Positions 8,934 through 17,689 are shown, numbered from the stretch's first letter. The stretch is DNA of 64,000 bases from Mycobacterium paraseoulense (GCF_010731655.1 NZ_AP022619.1:620001-684000), one strand, 5' to 3'. Notes: generated by a model not told the origin, from the sequence alone. Made by a program: numbers and translations.

Positions 8934-10724
8934 CTACCCGATCAGCTTGGTCAGCCAGGTCGGGTCGGAATAGTTCACCGACGCGGTGCCGTCCCAGACG
9001 AACGGTGTGGAATTGGCGTTCAGGCCGGACAGCGTCGCATACCCGTTCGCGGACTTCGCCTTCCCCATGCCGACGTCGTCTCCGGACTTGATGCAGGTCA
9101 TGACTTGCGCGTCCGCGCCGATGTTCTTGGCGAGTTGGGCCAGTTCGCCGTCGGTGCGGTCCTCAGCGGCGTCCTCGGCGGGCTGAAAGTTGCTGGCGAA
9201 CAAACCCGAATAGAAGGCCGTGTACAGCTTGGCGTCGTTTTGCGCGGCGACGCAGTACGACGCCGCCACCGCCCGGGTCGAGTAGTTCTTGCTGTGCGAC
9301 TTGTCGTCGAGAAAGTCGAGCAGGTGGTAGCGCACCGCGAGCTTCTTGTTGTTCACCGCGGTCTCGATGTCGCCCGCATTCGACCGGATGAAGCTGCCGC
9401 AGGGCGGGCAGATGGGTTCGTTGAAGATGTCGATCGTCATCGACGCCGCCGAACTGCCCACGAACACTCCGTCGTCGAGGACCCGCAGCGCGACGGCGTC
9501 CGGCGGTGGCGGTTGCGACGTCGGCTCGGCCGGCGACGACGAATCCCACGGCCGGACGATGGCCAGGACCAGGCCCACGACGGCCAGCAGGGCGACGCCG
9601 GTGACGCCGACCCACAGCCAGGGCTTCCGGCTCGGTCGAGGCGGTTGACCCCACGGCTGCACCCCGACCGGCCCGGCCGTACTGGGTCCCCACGCGGGGG
9701 CGCCGGCCCAGCCGGTCGGCTGGGGCACCGGACCCCCGGGCCCCGGCGGCGCCGCCCACATCGCGCCGGACGAGGGCGTGTACGCCGGGGGCGGCTGGGA
9801 GATCCCGGCGGGTTGGTGGTTGGCGAATGCGGCCGGTAGCCGTGCCACCTGGCTGCGCTGCAGGATGTCGGTGGCCCGGTCCTGATCGGGTTCGGCCAGC
9901 GCCGCATAGGCGGCCGCGGACAGGTCACCGCAGGTCGCGTAGCGGTCGGCGGGATCCTTGGCCATGCCGCGGGCGATCACCGCGTCGAAGGCGACCGGGA
10001 TGGCGGCCCGCGCGGCGCTGGGCTGCGGGATCGCCTGGTGCAGGTGGGCGCCCATCACGCTGACCTGGTCGCCGGTGTACGGCGGGGATCCGGTCAAGCA
10101 CTCGTAGAGCACGCACGCCAACGCGTAGATGTCGGCCCGATGGGTGACCTCGGCGTCGCTGAACCGCTCGGGCGCCATGTACTTGACGGTGCCCACGGTG
10201 GTGCCGAACTGGGTCAGTTTCTCGTCGGACGTGGCGCTGGCGATCCCGAAGTCGACCAGGTAGGCGAAATCGTCGCCGCTCACCAGGATGTTCTCCGGCT
10301 TGACGTCGCGATGCAGCACCCCGGCGGCGTGCGCGGCGTCGAGCGCGGAGCCGATCTGGCGCACGATGGCCACCGCCCGCGGCGGGGACAGCGGACCGTA
10401 CCGGCTCAGCATCGTGGCCAGGTCCTTGCCGTCGATCAGGCGCATGTCGACATAGAGCTGGCCGTCGATCTCGCCGAAGTCATGGATTGGCACGACGTGC
10501 GGTTCCTGCAGCCGGCCGGCGGTGCGGGCCTCCCGCTGCATGCGGGACCGGAAGACGGGGTCGTTGGACAGCGTCTGCGACATCAGTTTCAGCGCGACGA
10601 TGCGCTCGCGGACCGTGTCCTCGGCCTCATAGACGTCGCCCATGCCGCCGCGGCCGACCAGCCGCCGCAGCCGGTACGGACCGAACTGCGAACCCTCCCG
10701 CGAATCCGCGGTCGTGTCACCCAT
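8934..10724 (-). CDS. pknE: Receptor Ser/Thr protein kinase PknE with Dsb-like C-terminus
   Basis: The 596-residue protein has an N-terminal kinase (glycine loop LVGRGGMGDVYEAE, Lys46, HRDVKPEN with Asp140, DFG Asp158), a Pro/Gly-rich linker (about 295-365), one membrane span (about 369-390) and an external DsbG-like domain with CPPC at residues 439-442. The order and sequence match M. tuberculosis PknE (566 residues), implicated in responses to nitric oxide and redox stress. ATG 10724 has GAGGAG at good spacing. The gene lies upstream of the PknH-like kinase on the same strand, separated by about 160 bases, so the pair may be co-expressed. Confidence 0.95.
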   Translation of the reverse strand: MGDTTADSREGSQFGPYRLRRLVGRGGMGDVYEAEDTVRERIVALKLMSQTLSNDPVFRSRMQREARTAGRLQEPHVVPIHDFGEIDGQLYVDMRLIDGKDLATMLSRYGPLSPPRAVAIVRQIGSALDAAHAAGVLHRDVKPENILVSGDDFAYLVDFGIASATSDEKLTQFGTTVGTVKYMAPERFSDAEVTHRADIYALACVLYECLTGSPPYTGDQVSVMGAHLHQAIPQPSAARAAIPVAFDAVIARGMAKDPADRYATCGDLSAAAYAALAEPDQDRATDILQRSQVARLPAAFANHQPAGISQPPPAYTPSSGAMWAAPPGPGGPVPQPTGWAGAPAWGPSTAGPVGVQPWGQPPRPSRKPWLWVGVTGVALLAVVGLVLAIVRPWDSSSPAEPTSQPPPPDAVALRVLDDGVFVGSSAASMTIDIFNEPICPPCGSFIRSNAGDIETAVNNKKLAVRYHLLDFLDDKSHSKNYSTRAVAASYCVAAQNDAKLYTAFYSGLFASNFQPAEDAAEDRTDGELAQLAKNIGADAQVMTCIKSGDDVGMGKAKSANGYATLSGLNANSTPFVWDGTASVNYSDPTWLTKLIG

Positions 10725-10825
10725 CCCGACTCCTCAGCCACCGACCGTGCGCAGGCATAAGGCTAAGGTTTCACCGGCCGCTGGGCACGGCGAATAGCGA
10801 AAGCCAGCTAATTCGATGAGGGGGA

Positions 10826-11167
10826 TTAACGGAGTTCGTCGTCACCGCTGGTGCGTTCGGTCAGCCCCTCGCGGGACAGGGCTCGCACGAATCCGAAGGC
10901 CTGCATCCCGGCGGGGCCGGGGTTTTCGGTGATCCAGTCGTTGATCTTGCCCAGGGCGTTGGCCAAGTCGTCGCGCTTGACCCGGATGAGATACGTCAGT
11001 CGGTCGTCGTCCGGATCGTCGATGGATTCGGCCACGGCGACGGGATTCTTGAAGGCGTACGCGATCCCGTGTACGGCGTCATGGTTCAGCGCCCATTGAA
11101 GTTCGCTGGGCCGCAGCCGGTTCACCGCCAGGTTGCGGTAATCGTGGTCGTCTTTTGAGCTGCTCAC
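10826..11167 (-). CDS. Small conserved protein of unknown function (113 residues)
   Basis: This is a soluble, charged 113-residue protein with no signal peptide or membrane segment. It has recognisable secondary-structure-rich stretches (ALNHDAVHGIAYAFKNP, DRLTYLIRVKRDDLANALGK) but no motif I can name. The start is GTG at 11167 with GAGGA about ten bases upstream. It is transcribed toward pknE, with about 100 bases between its stop and the pknE start, so it could be upstream in the same transcript. I do not recognise the family. Codon use looks like its neighbours. Confidence 0.6.
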   Translation of the reverse strand: MSSSKDDHDYRNLAVNRLRPSELQWALNHDAVHGIAYAFKNPVAVAESIDDPDDDRLTYLIRVKRDDLANALGKINDWITENPGPAGMQAFGFVRALSREGLTERTSGDDELR

Positions 11168-11361
11168 CTGGCCGATAGTCCTCCTCTGTGCGGCTCGAGA
11201 AAGTGGACGGCGAGTAACTGAACACGATGCCGCTCTCGCGATTCGATTTCAGTGTGCAACCGGGCCTTTCCATCATAGGAAGCCGCTCCGTCGGCTGCAT
11301 GTCGAGCGGTGGCCCGACAACTCGCAAGCCGCGCCGCCCGCTGGGGCCTGCACGGCCTTCC

Positions 11362-12114
11362 TCAGGAGATGAGGTGGGTGACAAGTGTCGGGTGGGCCAA
11401 CAATGTAATGCCGAGGAGTACCAGGGTCGCCGCCGTCAGGCGCCTGAGCTGGTCGCCGAACGGGGTCGACCTTTCCAGCCAGATCACCACCGCGAGCCCC
11501 ATCATCCATGCCAATTGCATTGTGCCGAAAGCGATCATCAGCAACATCAGCATCCAGCAGGAGCCGACGCAATAAACGCCGTATCGGCCACCGGCGAGAA
11601 ATGCGCGGCCCGCCCCGCTAAGGCGGCCGGATCCGCCGGGCGCGGAGATCGGCCAGCGGCAATGCCGCAGGCATGTCGCCTTGAAGGGCGTGAGCTGATG
11701 CAGACCTGCGAGCACCGCCACCGCACCGGCGACGCGGCCGACCCACGAGCACGCGTGGACCATCGGATCCAAGCGAATTGACGCCACGTAGGCCGGGATA
11801 CCCAACGCGCCCCACAAGCCCAGATATCCGGTGACGAACATGATCGCCGGCGCAGCCTTGTCGGCAGCGGCGTGGGCGTAGCGCCGGACGACGGGCAGGA
11901 CGGGCGGGAGCATCATCGCGGCCATCATCGCCACCCACGCGATGAGGAAGGCGACCAGCGACATCGCAGACTGGGCAGTCATCCGCATCGAGTCGCCTTG
12001 CGTGGCCGCGGCGCCGGCCACCGACCACCACCAGCCCAGCCCCGCTATCGCCAGCAGGAGTGCCGGCAACCAGATGTCGGTCCACGACCACCCCGATCGA
12101 TGGCTGTCGTCCAC
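11362..12114 (-). CDS. DUF2182 polytopic membrane protein, copper-module associated
   Basis: The 250-residue protein has about six hydrophobic segments and the DUF2182 hallmarks: a Met-rich AWVAMMAAMMLPP helix and HQLTPFKATCLRHCR with paired Cys/His. The frame stays open back to 12561, but that would run through the opposite-strand csoR gene. GTG 12114, with a GAGGG-type ribosome site, gives a normal family length. In M. tuberculosis the comparable protein (Rv0970) follows ctpV in the cso operon; here it is divergent from csoR across a palindromic operator. A role in copper handling is inferred from this context. Its biochemical activity is unknown to me. Confidence 0.85.
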   Translation of the reverse strand: MDDSHRSGWSWTDIWLPALLLAIAGLGWWWSVAGAAATQGDSMRMTAQSAMSLVAFLIAWVAMMAAMMLPPVLPVVRRYAHAAADKAAPAIMFVTGYLGLWGALGIPAYVASIRLDPMVHACSWVGRVAGAVAVLAGLHQLTPFKATCLRHCRWPISAPGGSGRLSGAGRAFLAGGRYGVYCVGSCWMLMLLMIAFGTMQLAWMMGLAVVIWLERSTPFGDQLRRLTAATLVLLGITLLAHPTLVTHLIS

Positions 12115-12157
12115 GCCGCCACCCTCTTTCCTGTCGGTGCAACAAGAATTCCGCTCG

Positions 12158-12188
12158 TACCCTACCCCACCCCAGGGGGGGTAGGGTA
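12158..12188. promoter_or_regulatory. CsoR-type copper operator (inverted repeat)
   Basis: TACCCTACCCC (12158-12168) and its exact reverse complement GGGGTAGGGTA (12178-12188) flank a 9-base C/G-rich centre. The repeat sits in the 117-base gap between the divergent DUF2182 gene and csoR. TACCC...GGGTA palindromes with C/G-rich arms are the known binding sites of CsoR-family copper sensors. The repeat probably controls both directions. A further GTGG follows the right arm, so the protected site may be longer. Confidence 0.8.
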
Positions 12189-12231
12189 GGGTGGCGGTAT
12201 CGGTCCGGATGCGACCGGTTGGAGGTGGGTT

Positions 12232-12591
12232 ATGGGTGACGAACTGACGGACAAGAAGCGTGCGGCGCTGAATCGGCTCAAGACGGTTCGCGGCCACCTC
12301 GACGGGATCATCCGGATGGTGGAGTCCGACGCCTACTGCGTCGACGTCATGAAGCAGATCTCCGCGGTCCAATCCTCGCTCGAACGCGCGAACCGCGTGA
12401 TGCTGCACAACCACTTGGAGACCTGTTTCTCCGCCGCGGTGATCGATGGCCGCGGTCAGGCCGCCATCGCCGAACTGATCGACGCGGTCAAGTTCACACC
12501 CGCTCTGACGGGCCCGCAGGCGCAGCTCACCGGCGCTGCGGTCGGCGAGGACGCAGACCACGAGCCGGCGACGGCCGGAAGCCGGAGTTGA
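12232..12591 (+). CDS. csoR: Copper-sensing transcriptional repressor CsoR
   Basis: The 119-residue all-helical CsoR-family protein has the three Cu(I) ligands at the positions used by M. tuberculosis CsoR: Cys36 (DAYCVDV), His61 and Cys65 (HNHLETC). ATG 12232 is preceded by GGAGGTGGG. In the apo form such proteins bind DNA, and Cu(I) releases them. The inverted repeat directly upstream is the likely operator, giving autoregulation and control of the DUF1490-ctpV genes that follow on the same strand. The last 30 or so residues are a flexible, poorly conserved tail. Confidence 0.95.
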   Translation: MGDELTDKKRAALNRLKTVRGHLDGIIRMVESDAYCVDVMKQISAVQSSLERANRVMLHNHLETCFSAAVIDGRGQAAIAELIDAVKFTPALTGPQAQLTGAAVGEDADHEPATAGSRS

Positions 12592-12650
12592 CGAGGGTTC
12601 GCGGTGCCGGTGACGGCACGCTTTGACCGGGCAACGGGACGAAGGGATCG

Positions 12651-12938
12651 ATGAAAACGATGGCAGTGCATGGATTTATGGCAAAGGCGATGCCGACGGT
12701 GGTGACCGGAGTGGTGGGGGCCGCCGCCTACGAGGCCCTGGCGAAGGCCCCTTGGCGGAAGGCCACGGTGATCGCCACGGCCTGGGGCATCCGGGTCGCC
12801 CGCGAGGCGGAGCGCAAAGCCGGACAGAGCGCCGAGCAGGCTCGACTGACGGTCGCCGACGTGCTGGCGGAAGCGCGAGAGCGTGCCGGCCGGGAAGGTG
12901 CGCCGCTGACGGTGGCGGGCCCGGGCGGCGGCGAATGA
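12651..12938 (+). CDS. DUF1490 small protein of P-type ATPase operons
   Basis: The 95-residue protein begins with a moderately hydrophobic stretch (about 10-27) followed by a charged helix rich in Ala, Arg and Glu. It matches the DUF1490 pattern of mycobacterial genes placed just before metal P-type ATPases, such as Rv0968 before ctpV and Rv3269 before ctpC. The start ATG 12651 has AAGGGA upstream. Its stop overlaps the ctpV start (ATGA), so expression is tightly linked. Family members have been proposed to act as metallochaperones or ATPase partners; the sequence itself shows no Cys and does not prove this. Confidence 0.85.
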   Translation: MKTMAVHGFMAKAMPTVVTGVVGAAAYEALAKAPWRKATVIATAWGIRVAREAERKAGQSAEQARLTVADVLAEARERAGREGAPLTVAGPGGGE

Positions 12939-15427
12939 CCACTGCTGTGCTGGACGACGTCGATGCCGCCCTGAAGCTGGTGTCCGACGCCTCCGGGCGA
13001 ATGCGCGTGCAGATCAACGGGTTTGGTGTTGACGCGGTCCGGGCCGTCGCGATCGAGGAGACGGTCGCCAAGGTGGCCGGCGTGCAGGCCGTGCAGGCCT
13101 ATCCGCGAACGGCGTCGGTGGTGATCTGGTATTCGCCCGGGCACTGCGACACCACTGCCGTGGTCTCGGCGATCGCCGAAGCCGAGCACGTCCCCACGGA
13201 GTCCGTGCCCGTGCGCGCTCCGCACTCGGCCGACCTCACCAAGACGGGAGTGGTCCGCAGGATAGCGAGCGGCATCGGGTTGGCGCTCTTTGGCCTGCGG
13301 CAGCGCGCGTCGGAGGGTTCGGCCGATGCCGCGAACTGCGGCGGTTGCGGTTCCGCACCTGCGGTCACCTCGGGGGCGCTGTCGGCGGACGAGCAGAGCA
13401 GGCGCGAGCGGCGCAAGTGGCTGCGCCGGGTGTTGTTGGCCTTCCCGTTGGGGCTGGTGGCGATGGCCTCGCCGATGTTCTTCGGCGCGTATCCGTGGGC
13501 GGGGTGGTTGGCGTTTGCCGCTACGGTGCCGGTGCAGTTCGTCGCCGGGTGGCCGTTCCTGGCGGGAGCGGTGCAGCAGGCGCGGGCGGGGATCTCCAGC
13601 ATGGACACGCTGGTCGCGCTCGGCACGCTGACCGCGTTCGTCTACTCCACCTACCGGTTGTTGGTGGGGGGCCCGCTGTTCTTCGACACTTCGGCGCTGA
13701 TCATCGCCTTCGTGGTGTTGGGCCGGTATTTCGAGGCCAGGGCACACGGCAAGGCGCGGGAGGCGATCAGCAAGCTGCTGGAGATGGGTGCGAAGGAGGC
13801 CACGCTGCTCGTCGGCGGTGCGGAGCTCCTGGTACCGATAGACCAGGTCCGGGTCGGCGACCTGGTGCGCGTTCGCCCGGGCGAGAAGATCCCCGTCGAC
13901 GGCGAGGTGGTCGACGGGCGCGCCGCAGTCGACGAGTCGATGCTGACCGGCGAGTCGGTTCCCGCCGAGAAATCGGTGGGTGACCACGTGGCCGGAGCGA
14001 CGGTCAACACCGACGGGATCTTGACCGTGCGCGCCACCGCCGTCGGGGCGGACACCGCGCTGGCCCAGATCGTCCGGCTGGTGGAGCAGGCGCAGGGCGG
14101 CAAGGCTCCGGTACAGCGGCTGGCGGATCGCGTTTCGGCCGTGTTCGTCCCGGCGGTCATCGGCGTGGCGGTCGCGACGTTCGCGGGTTGGACGCTGCTC
14201 GCCGCCAACCCGGTGGCGGGTATGACCGCCGCGGTCGCGGTTCTGATCATCGCCTGCCCCTGTGCGCTGGGCCTGGCCACTCCGACCGCGATCATGGTCG
14301 GCACCGGGCGGGGCGCCGACCTCGGGATCCTGGTCAAGGGCGGCGAGGTCCTGGAAGCCTCGAAGAAGGTCGACACGGTCGTGTTCGACAAGACCGGCAC
14401 CCTCACCCGCGCCCGGATGCGGGTGACCGACGTCGTCGTGGGCAAGCGGCGCCAGCCCGATTCGGTGCTGCGGATCGCCGCCGCGGTCGAGGCGGGCTCC
14501 GAACATCCGATCGGCGCGGCGATCGTCGCCGCCGCGCGCGAGCGGGAGCTGAAGGTTCCGGCCGCCACGGCGTTCACCAGCATCGCCGGCCACGGGGTGC
14601 GCGCCGAGGTGGACGGCAAGTCCGTGGTCGTGGGGCGGCGCAAGCTCGTCGACGAGCAGGATCTGCATCTGCCCGACCGGCTTGCCGCGGCGGCCGACGA
14701 GCTGGAAGGGCAGGGCCGCACCGCGGTGTTCGTCGGCCAGGACGGCCATGTCGTCGGCGTGCTGGCCGTGGCCGACACGGTGAAAGGCGACGCCGCCGGG
14801 GTGGTCCGAGAGCTGCATGACATGGGGTTGCAGGTCGCCATGATCACCGGGGACAACGCACGCACGGCTCATGCGATCGCCGAACAACTCGGCATCGACC
14901 GGGTGCTGGCCGAGGTGTTGCCGCAGGACAAAGTCGCCGAGGTGCGCCGGCTGCAGGACGAGGGTCGGGTCGTCGCGATGGTGGGCGACGGCGTCAACGA
15001 TGCCCCCGCCCTGGTGCAGGCCGATCTCGGCATCGCGATCGGCACGGGTACCGACGTGGCCATCGAGGCGTCCGACATCACGCTGATGTCCGACCGGCTT
15101 GACGGAGTCGTGCGCTCGATCCAACTTTCGAGGCAGACCCTGCGCACCATCTACCAGAACCTTGGGTGGGCCTTCGGCTACAACACCGCCGCGATTCCGC
15201 TTGCCGCCTTAGGCTTGTTGAATCCCGTGGTGGCCGGTGCGGCGATGGGCTTCTCGTCGGTCAGCGTCGTGACAAATTCGTTGCGGCTCCGCCGTTTCGG
15301 TCACGATGTTGCGCACAACGTGGATGGTGCCGCGGCGACGAAGACGGCACGTTTCGCCGCGATTGATGTGCCGGGGCCGAAACGCGTTGCAAATGAACGC
15401 GTTCGAGACGATGACCTAGGAGGTTAG
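12935..15427 (+). CDS. ctpV: Copper-exporting P1B-type ATPase CtpV
   Basis: The 830-residue P1B ATPase carries the membrane metal motif CPC (Cys441-Pro-Cys443), phosphorylation site DKTGTLT (Asp485), the SEHPIG nucleotide-domain motif and [10 protein letters not shown]. The N-terminus looks like a metal-binding domain fold that lacks the usual CxxC, and NCGGCGS follows near residue 130. The open frame reaches upstream to 12623, but ATG 12935 overlaps the DUF1490 stop and gives the family-like N-terminus. It should export Cu(I) from the cytoplasm. Membership of a csoR-led operon supports copper as substrate. Confidence 0.93.
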   Translation: MTTAVLDDVDAALKLVSDASGRMRVQINGFGVDAVRAVAIEETVAKVAGVQAVQAYPRTASVVIWYSPGHCDTTAVVSAIAEAEHVPTESVPVRAPHSADLTKTGVVRRIASGIGLALFGLRQRASEGSADAANCGGCGSAPAVTSGALSADEQSRRERRKWLRRVLLAFPLGLVAMASPMFFGAYPWAGWLAFAATVPVQFVAGWPFLAGAVQQARAGISSMDTLVALGTLTAFVYSTYRLLVGGPLFFDTSALIIAFVVLGRYFEARAHGKAREAISKLLEMGAKEATLLVGGAELLVPIDQVRVGDLVRVRPGEKIPVDGEVVDGRAAVDESMLTGESVPAEKSVGDHVAGATVNTDGILTVRATAVGADTALAQIVRLVEQAQGGKAPVQRLADRVSAVFVPAVIGVAVATFAGWTLLAANPVAGMTAAVAVLIIACPCALGLATPTAIMVGTGRGADLGILVKGGEVLEASKKVDTVVFDKTGTLTRARMRVTDVVVGKRRQPDSVLRIAAAVEAGSEHPIGAAIVAAARERELKVPAATAFTSIAGHGVRAEVDGKSVVVGRRKLVDEQDLHLPDRLAAAADELEGQGRTAVFVGQDGHVVGVLAVADTVKGDAAGVVRELHDMGLQVAMITGDNARTAHAIAEQLGIDRVLAEVLPQDKVAEVRRLQDEGRVVAMVGDGVNDAPALVQADLGIAIGTGTDVAIEASDITLMSDRLDGVVRSIQLSRQTLRTIYQNLGWAFGYNTAAIPLAALGLLNPVVAGAAMGFSSVSVVTNSLRLRRFGHDVAHNVDGAAATKTARFAAIDVPGPKRVANERVRDDDLGG

Positions 15428-15428
15428 G

Positions 15429-16013
15429 ATGGCCGGATTCACCCGGCGGACGGCGCTCGTCGCGCTTGGTGCCAGCGCGGCGGCGGGCGTCGGATTCGTG
15501 TTGCGCGCCGCCGCCGGGCCCGCCTTTCGGATCCGCCTGGCCGACTGTGGCGGCATGATGGGCGCCGGTCACGCCGACATGCGGCTCTACATGGACATGT
15601 TCAACCGGCACACGGAGATTACCCGCACGGTTGAGGAGATCCCCGGCGGTGTACGCACCACTACCCAATCGGCGGCTCCCGACCTCACCGCGCAACTCCA
15701 CGCGCACGTCTCGAGCATGTATGCGCATTTGGATCAGGGCACCGAGGTGATGTGTATGAGCCAAAGCCTGCCGACGCTGTTCCGCAACGCCGGTAATTAC
15801 CGTCGGCAGCTGACGCTCACGCCCACGGGCGTCATCGCCGAGGAAACCGCCGATGACCCCGCGCTCGTCGAGGTGATCCGAGCCCACGCCCGTGAGGTGA
15901 CCGGTTTCGTACAAGACGGCATGCCGGCGATGATGCGGGGAATGATGGGGCCCGGGTGCATGAGAGGGCCCGGCGGCATGATGGGGCCCGGCGGCATGAT
16001 GGGACCGCGCTGA
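15429..16013 (+). CDS. Tat-exported Met-rich protein, probable copper binder
   Basis: The 194-residue protein starts with a twin-arginine signal (RR at 6-7, then a hydrophobic stretch to about 30) and ends in a Met/Gly-rich tail with repeated MMGPGG units and one Cys. A further Met/His-rich segment (ADCGGMMGAGHADMRLYMDMF) lies near residue 40. ATG 15429 is one base after the ctpV stop and has AGGAGG at 15418-15423, so it belongs to the copper operon. Met/Cys/His-rich exported proteins commonly bind Cu(I). Copper buffering outside the membrane is the likely role. I do not know a named family for it. Confidence 0.8.
   Translation: MAGFTRRTALVALGASAAAGVGFVLRAAAGPAFRIRLADCGGMMGAGHADMRLYMDMFNRHTEITRTVEEIPGGVRTTTQSAAPDLTAQLHAHVSSMYAHLDQGTEVMCMSQSLPTLFRNAGNYRRQLTLTPTGVIAEETADDPALVEVIRAHAREVTGFVQDGMPAMMRGMMGPGCMRGPGGMMGPGGMMGPR
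15942..16010 (+). repeat. 18-base coding tandem repeat (MMGPGG units)
   Basis: Units begin at 15942, 15960, 15978 and 15996. The best unit is ATGATGGGGCCCGGCGGC, and the last is shortened by the stop. The array encodes the Met-rich tail of the exported protein. Repeat number could vary between strains through slippage, changing the number of Met ligands. Confidence 0.85.
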
Positions 16014-16042
16014 CATCACCCGGTGGTGGCGTCCCCGCTTGG

Positions 16043-16735
16043 TCAGCGGCGGTACCTCAGAAACAGGTAGTCGTCGCAAATCAGCGCGTGTTCGAGGCGC
16101 AGCGGCACCGGTACGGGCAGGGCCGACGGCGTCAGGCGCTGGCCCACGGGCTGGCCGGCGGCGAGTTTGGGGGCCACAGTCACGCAGATCTCGTCGACGA
16201 CGTCGGCCTCCACCAGCTCGTCGAGCACGGTCGGCCCGCCCTCGCACAGGATGCGGTGCATACCCCGCGCGCGCAGCAGCGCGACGGCGAGCGCGACGTC
16301 CACGGATTCCTCGCCGGCCAGCAGCACCTGCGGTCGCCGGTCGTCGCCGGCGTCGCCTCGCGCCGCCGCGGCGCCCGCGCACGTCACCAGGATCGGCGGC
16401 CGGTCGGGGTCACCGAACAGCCGCGGGGGCAGCTGGCCGCTGCGGCTGATCACCGCGATCGGGGGCGGTGCGCTTCGCCCCGGATCGACCAGCCGCACCG
16501 GGCCGTAGTTCTCGGCGCGCGCGGTCCCGGCGCCCACCAGGACGACGTCGGCGAAGCCGCGCAGGACCTTCAGCAGTTGTTGATCCACCGGACATGACAG
16601 CGGGCCCGCCCGGCCGCCGAACGCCGCGGCGCCGTCGGCGCTGAAGATCATGTTGGCCCGCACCCCTTGCGGGGGTTCGGCGTAGAACGACGCGAGCTCG
16701 GTGACGTCGGCGACGATGCCCACCCGGGGAGGCAC
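16043..16735 (-). CDS. RibD C-terminal-like pyrimidine reductase family protein
   Basis: The 230-residue protein has the RibD-C/DHFR-like fold signatures: VRANMIFSADGAAAFGG near the start, FADVVLVGAGTARAENYGP, and a C-terminal ILCEGGPTVLDELVEADVVDE. It resembles the stand-alone mycobacterial RibD-like protein Rv2671. Likely NADPH-dependent reduction of a pyrimidine or pterin-like substrate; no deaminase domain is present. GTG 16735 lies 2 bases after the stop of the flavin-reductase gene, so the two are co-translated. It ends the arsenic-type operon on the minus strand, but a link to arsenic is not evident. Confidence 0.8.
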   Translation of the reverse strand: MPPRVGIVADVTELASFYAEPPQGVRANMIFSADGAAAFGGRAGPLSCPVDQQLLKVLRGFADVVLVGAGTARAENYGPVRLVDPGRSAPPPIAVISRSGQLPPRLFGDPDRPPILVTCAGAAAARGDAGDDRRPQVLLAGEESVDVALAVALLRARGMHRILCEGGPTVLDELVEADVVDEICVTVAPKLAAGQPVGQRLTPSALPVPVPLRLEHALICDDYLFLRYRR

Positions 16736-16737
16736 CG

Positions 16738-17235
16738 CTACGCCTCGTGGCCGGGTTCCAGGTGGCGGACGTCGCCGAAGGACACCCAGCTCTCGAGTTC
16801 GCGCGGCGGCTGGCCGTCCACCGGTGCGAGCAGATGCCCGACGTGGTCGCCCAGCGAGAAACGCTCGAGAATTTCACCGACGAACCATGCGGCGGCGTCG
16901 TCGAGGATGGGCACCCCCGCCGGACCGCTGTGCCACGAGCACCGGTCGAACTTGTTGGTCTTGTCGCCGGTTTGGCTGCCGAAGAGCTCCACGATGCCGA
17001 GGTGGTCGTGGTCGAAGACGTGCACCGCCAGGTGCGTCGCGTCGCCGGCGACCCGGAACGTGTGGTTCTTCCTGGACAGGCCGACCAGGAATCGGGGCGG
17101 GTGGATGCTGGTCTGGCTGGCGAATCCGACCAGGCAGCCCGCCGCGACGCCGTCGGCCCGCGTGGTCACGACGAACATCGGGTAGTTCAGCAGGCTTACC
17201 AGCTTTTCGAACGCGTCTTCTCCCCGGTCGGTCAT
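16738..17235 (-). CDS. Flavin reductase-like FMN-binding split-barrel protein
   Basis: The 165-residue protein fits the flavin reductase-like split barrel: an N-terminal NYPMFVVTTRADGVAAGCLVGF and FLVGLSRKNHTFRVA are characteristic of FMN binding. Such proteins reduce FMN with NAD(P)H for a partner monooxygenase, or act alone. It sits 46 bases downstream of cadI and 2 bases upstream of the RibD-like gene on the same strand. It could supply reduced flavin to enzymes elsewhere, such as the HsaA-like monooxygenase, which lacks a reductase gene nearby; this is speculation. Confidence 0.78.
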   Translation of the reverse strand: MTDRGEDAFEKLVSLLNYPMFVVTTRADGVAAGCLVGFASQTSIHPPRFLVGLSRKNHTFRVAGDATHLAVHVFDHDHLGIVELFGSQTGDKTNKFDRCSWHSGPAGVPILDDAAAWFVGEILERFSLGDHVGHLLAPVDGQPPRELESWVSFGDVRHLEPGHEA

Positions 17236-17281
17236 CCGCTCAGTCTTCCCGTTCGGGCCGCGGCGGAACCCGGCGGTGCCC

Positions 17282-17689
17282 CTAGGCCTGGCAGCAGGGT
17301 TCGTCGGCAGGGGCTCCGAAGGTGTCGGAGTCGGCCAGGACGGTGTAGACCTCCCAGCGTTCTCCGCCCGGGCCGGTGACCCAAACCTTGTCCTGATTGG
17401 CGAAGCAGCAGGTGGTGTCGAGTTCCTCCTCGGTCACCAGCCCCCGCTCGGCGAGGCGGGCGATTTCGGCGTGCACGGTGTCGCTCGAGGCGACTTCGAC
17501 GCCGAGGTGGTTGAGGCTGCCACCGTGGCCCGGGTTTTCGAGCAGCACCAGTTTGAGCGGGGGGTCGGCGATCGCGAAGTTGGCGTAACCGGGTTTGACC
17601 TTGGCCGGCTCCGCGTTGAAGAGCTTCGAGTAGAACGCGATCGCCTCCTCGAGGTCGTCGACGTTGAGGGCGAGTTGAACGCGGGACAT
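17282..17689 (-). CDS. cadI: CadI/ArsI-type vicinal oxygen chelate protein
   Basis: The 135-residue VOC protein reads as CadI/ArsI: MSRVQLALNV start, candidate metal ligands Gln5, His61 and Glu113, a vicinal Cys pair 94-95 (DTTCCFANQDKVWV) and a second pair 132-133 near the end. ArsI proteins are Fe(II)-dependent C-As lyases that remove methyl groups from trivalent organoarsenicals; M. tuberculosis CadI is cadmium-induced. Many ArsI proteins use His at the first ligand position, and here it is Gln. ATG 17689 has AAAGGA upstream. It follows arsC by 26 bases in the arsR-acr3-arsC operon, which supports an arsenic role. Confidence 0.9.
   Translation of the reverse strand: MSRVQLALNVDDLEEAIAFYSKLFNAEPAKVKPGYANFAIADPPLKLVLLENPGHGGSLNHLGVEVASSDTVHAEIARLAERGLVTEEELDTTCCFANQDKVWVTGPGGERWEVYTVLADSDTFGAPADEPCCQA

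Noticed and set aside
12115..12561. Upstream extension of the DUF2182 frame
   Set aside because: It would read through the opposite-strand csoR gene and the operator. GTG 12114 with a ribosome site gives the normal length.
12623..12934. Upstream extension of the ctpV frame
   Set aside because: It overlaps the DUF1490 gene in another frame; ATG 12935 overlaps the DUF1490 stop and begins the family-like N-terminus.
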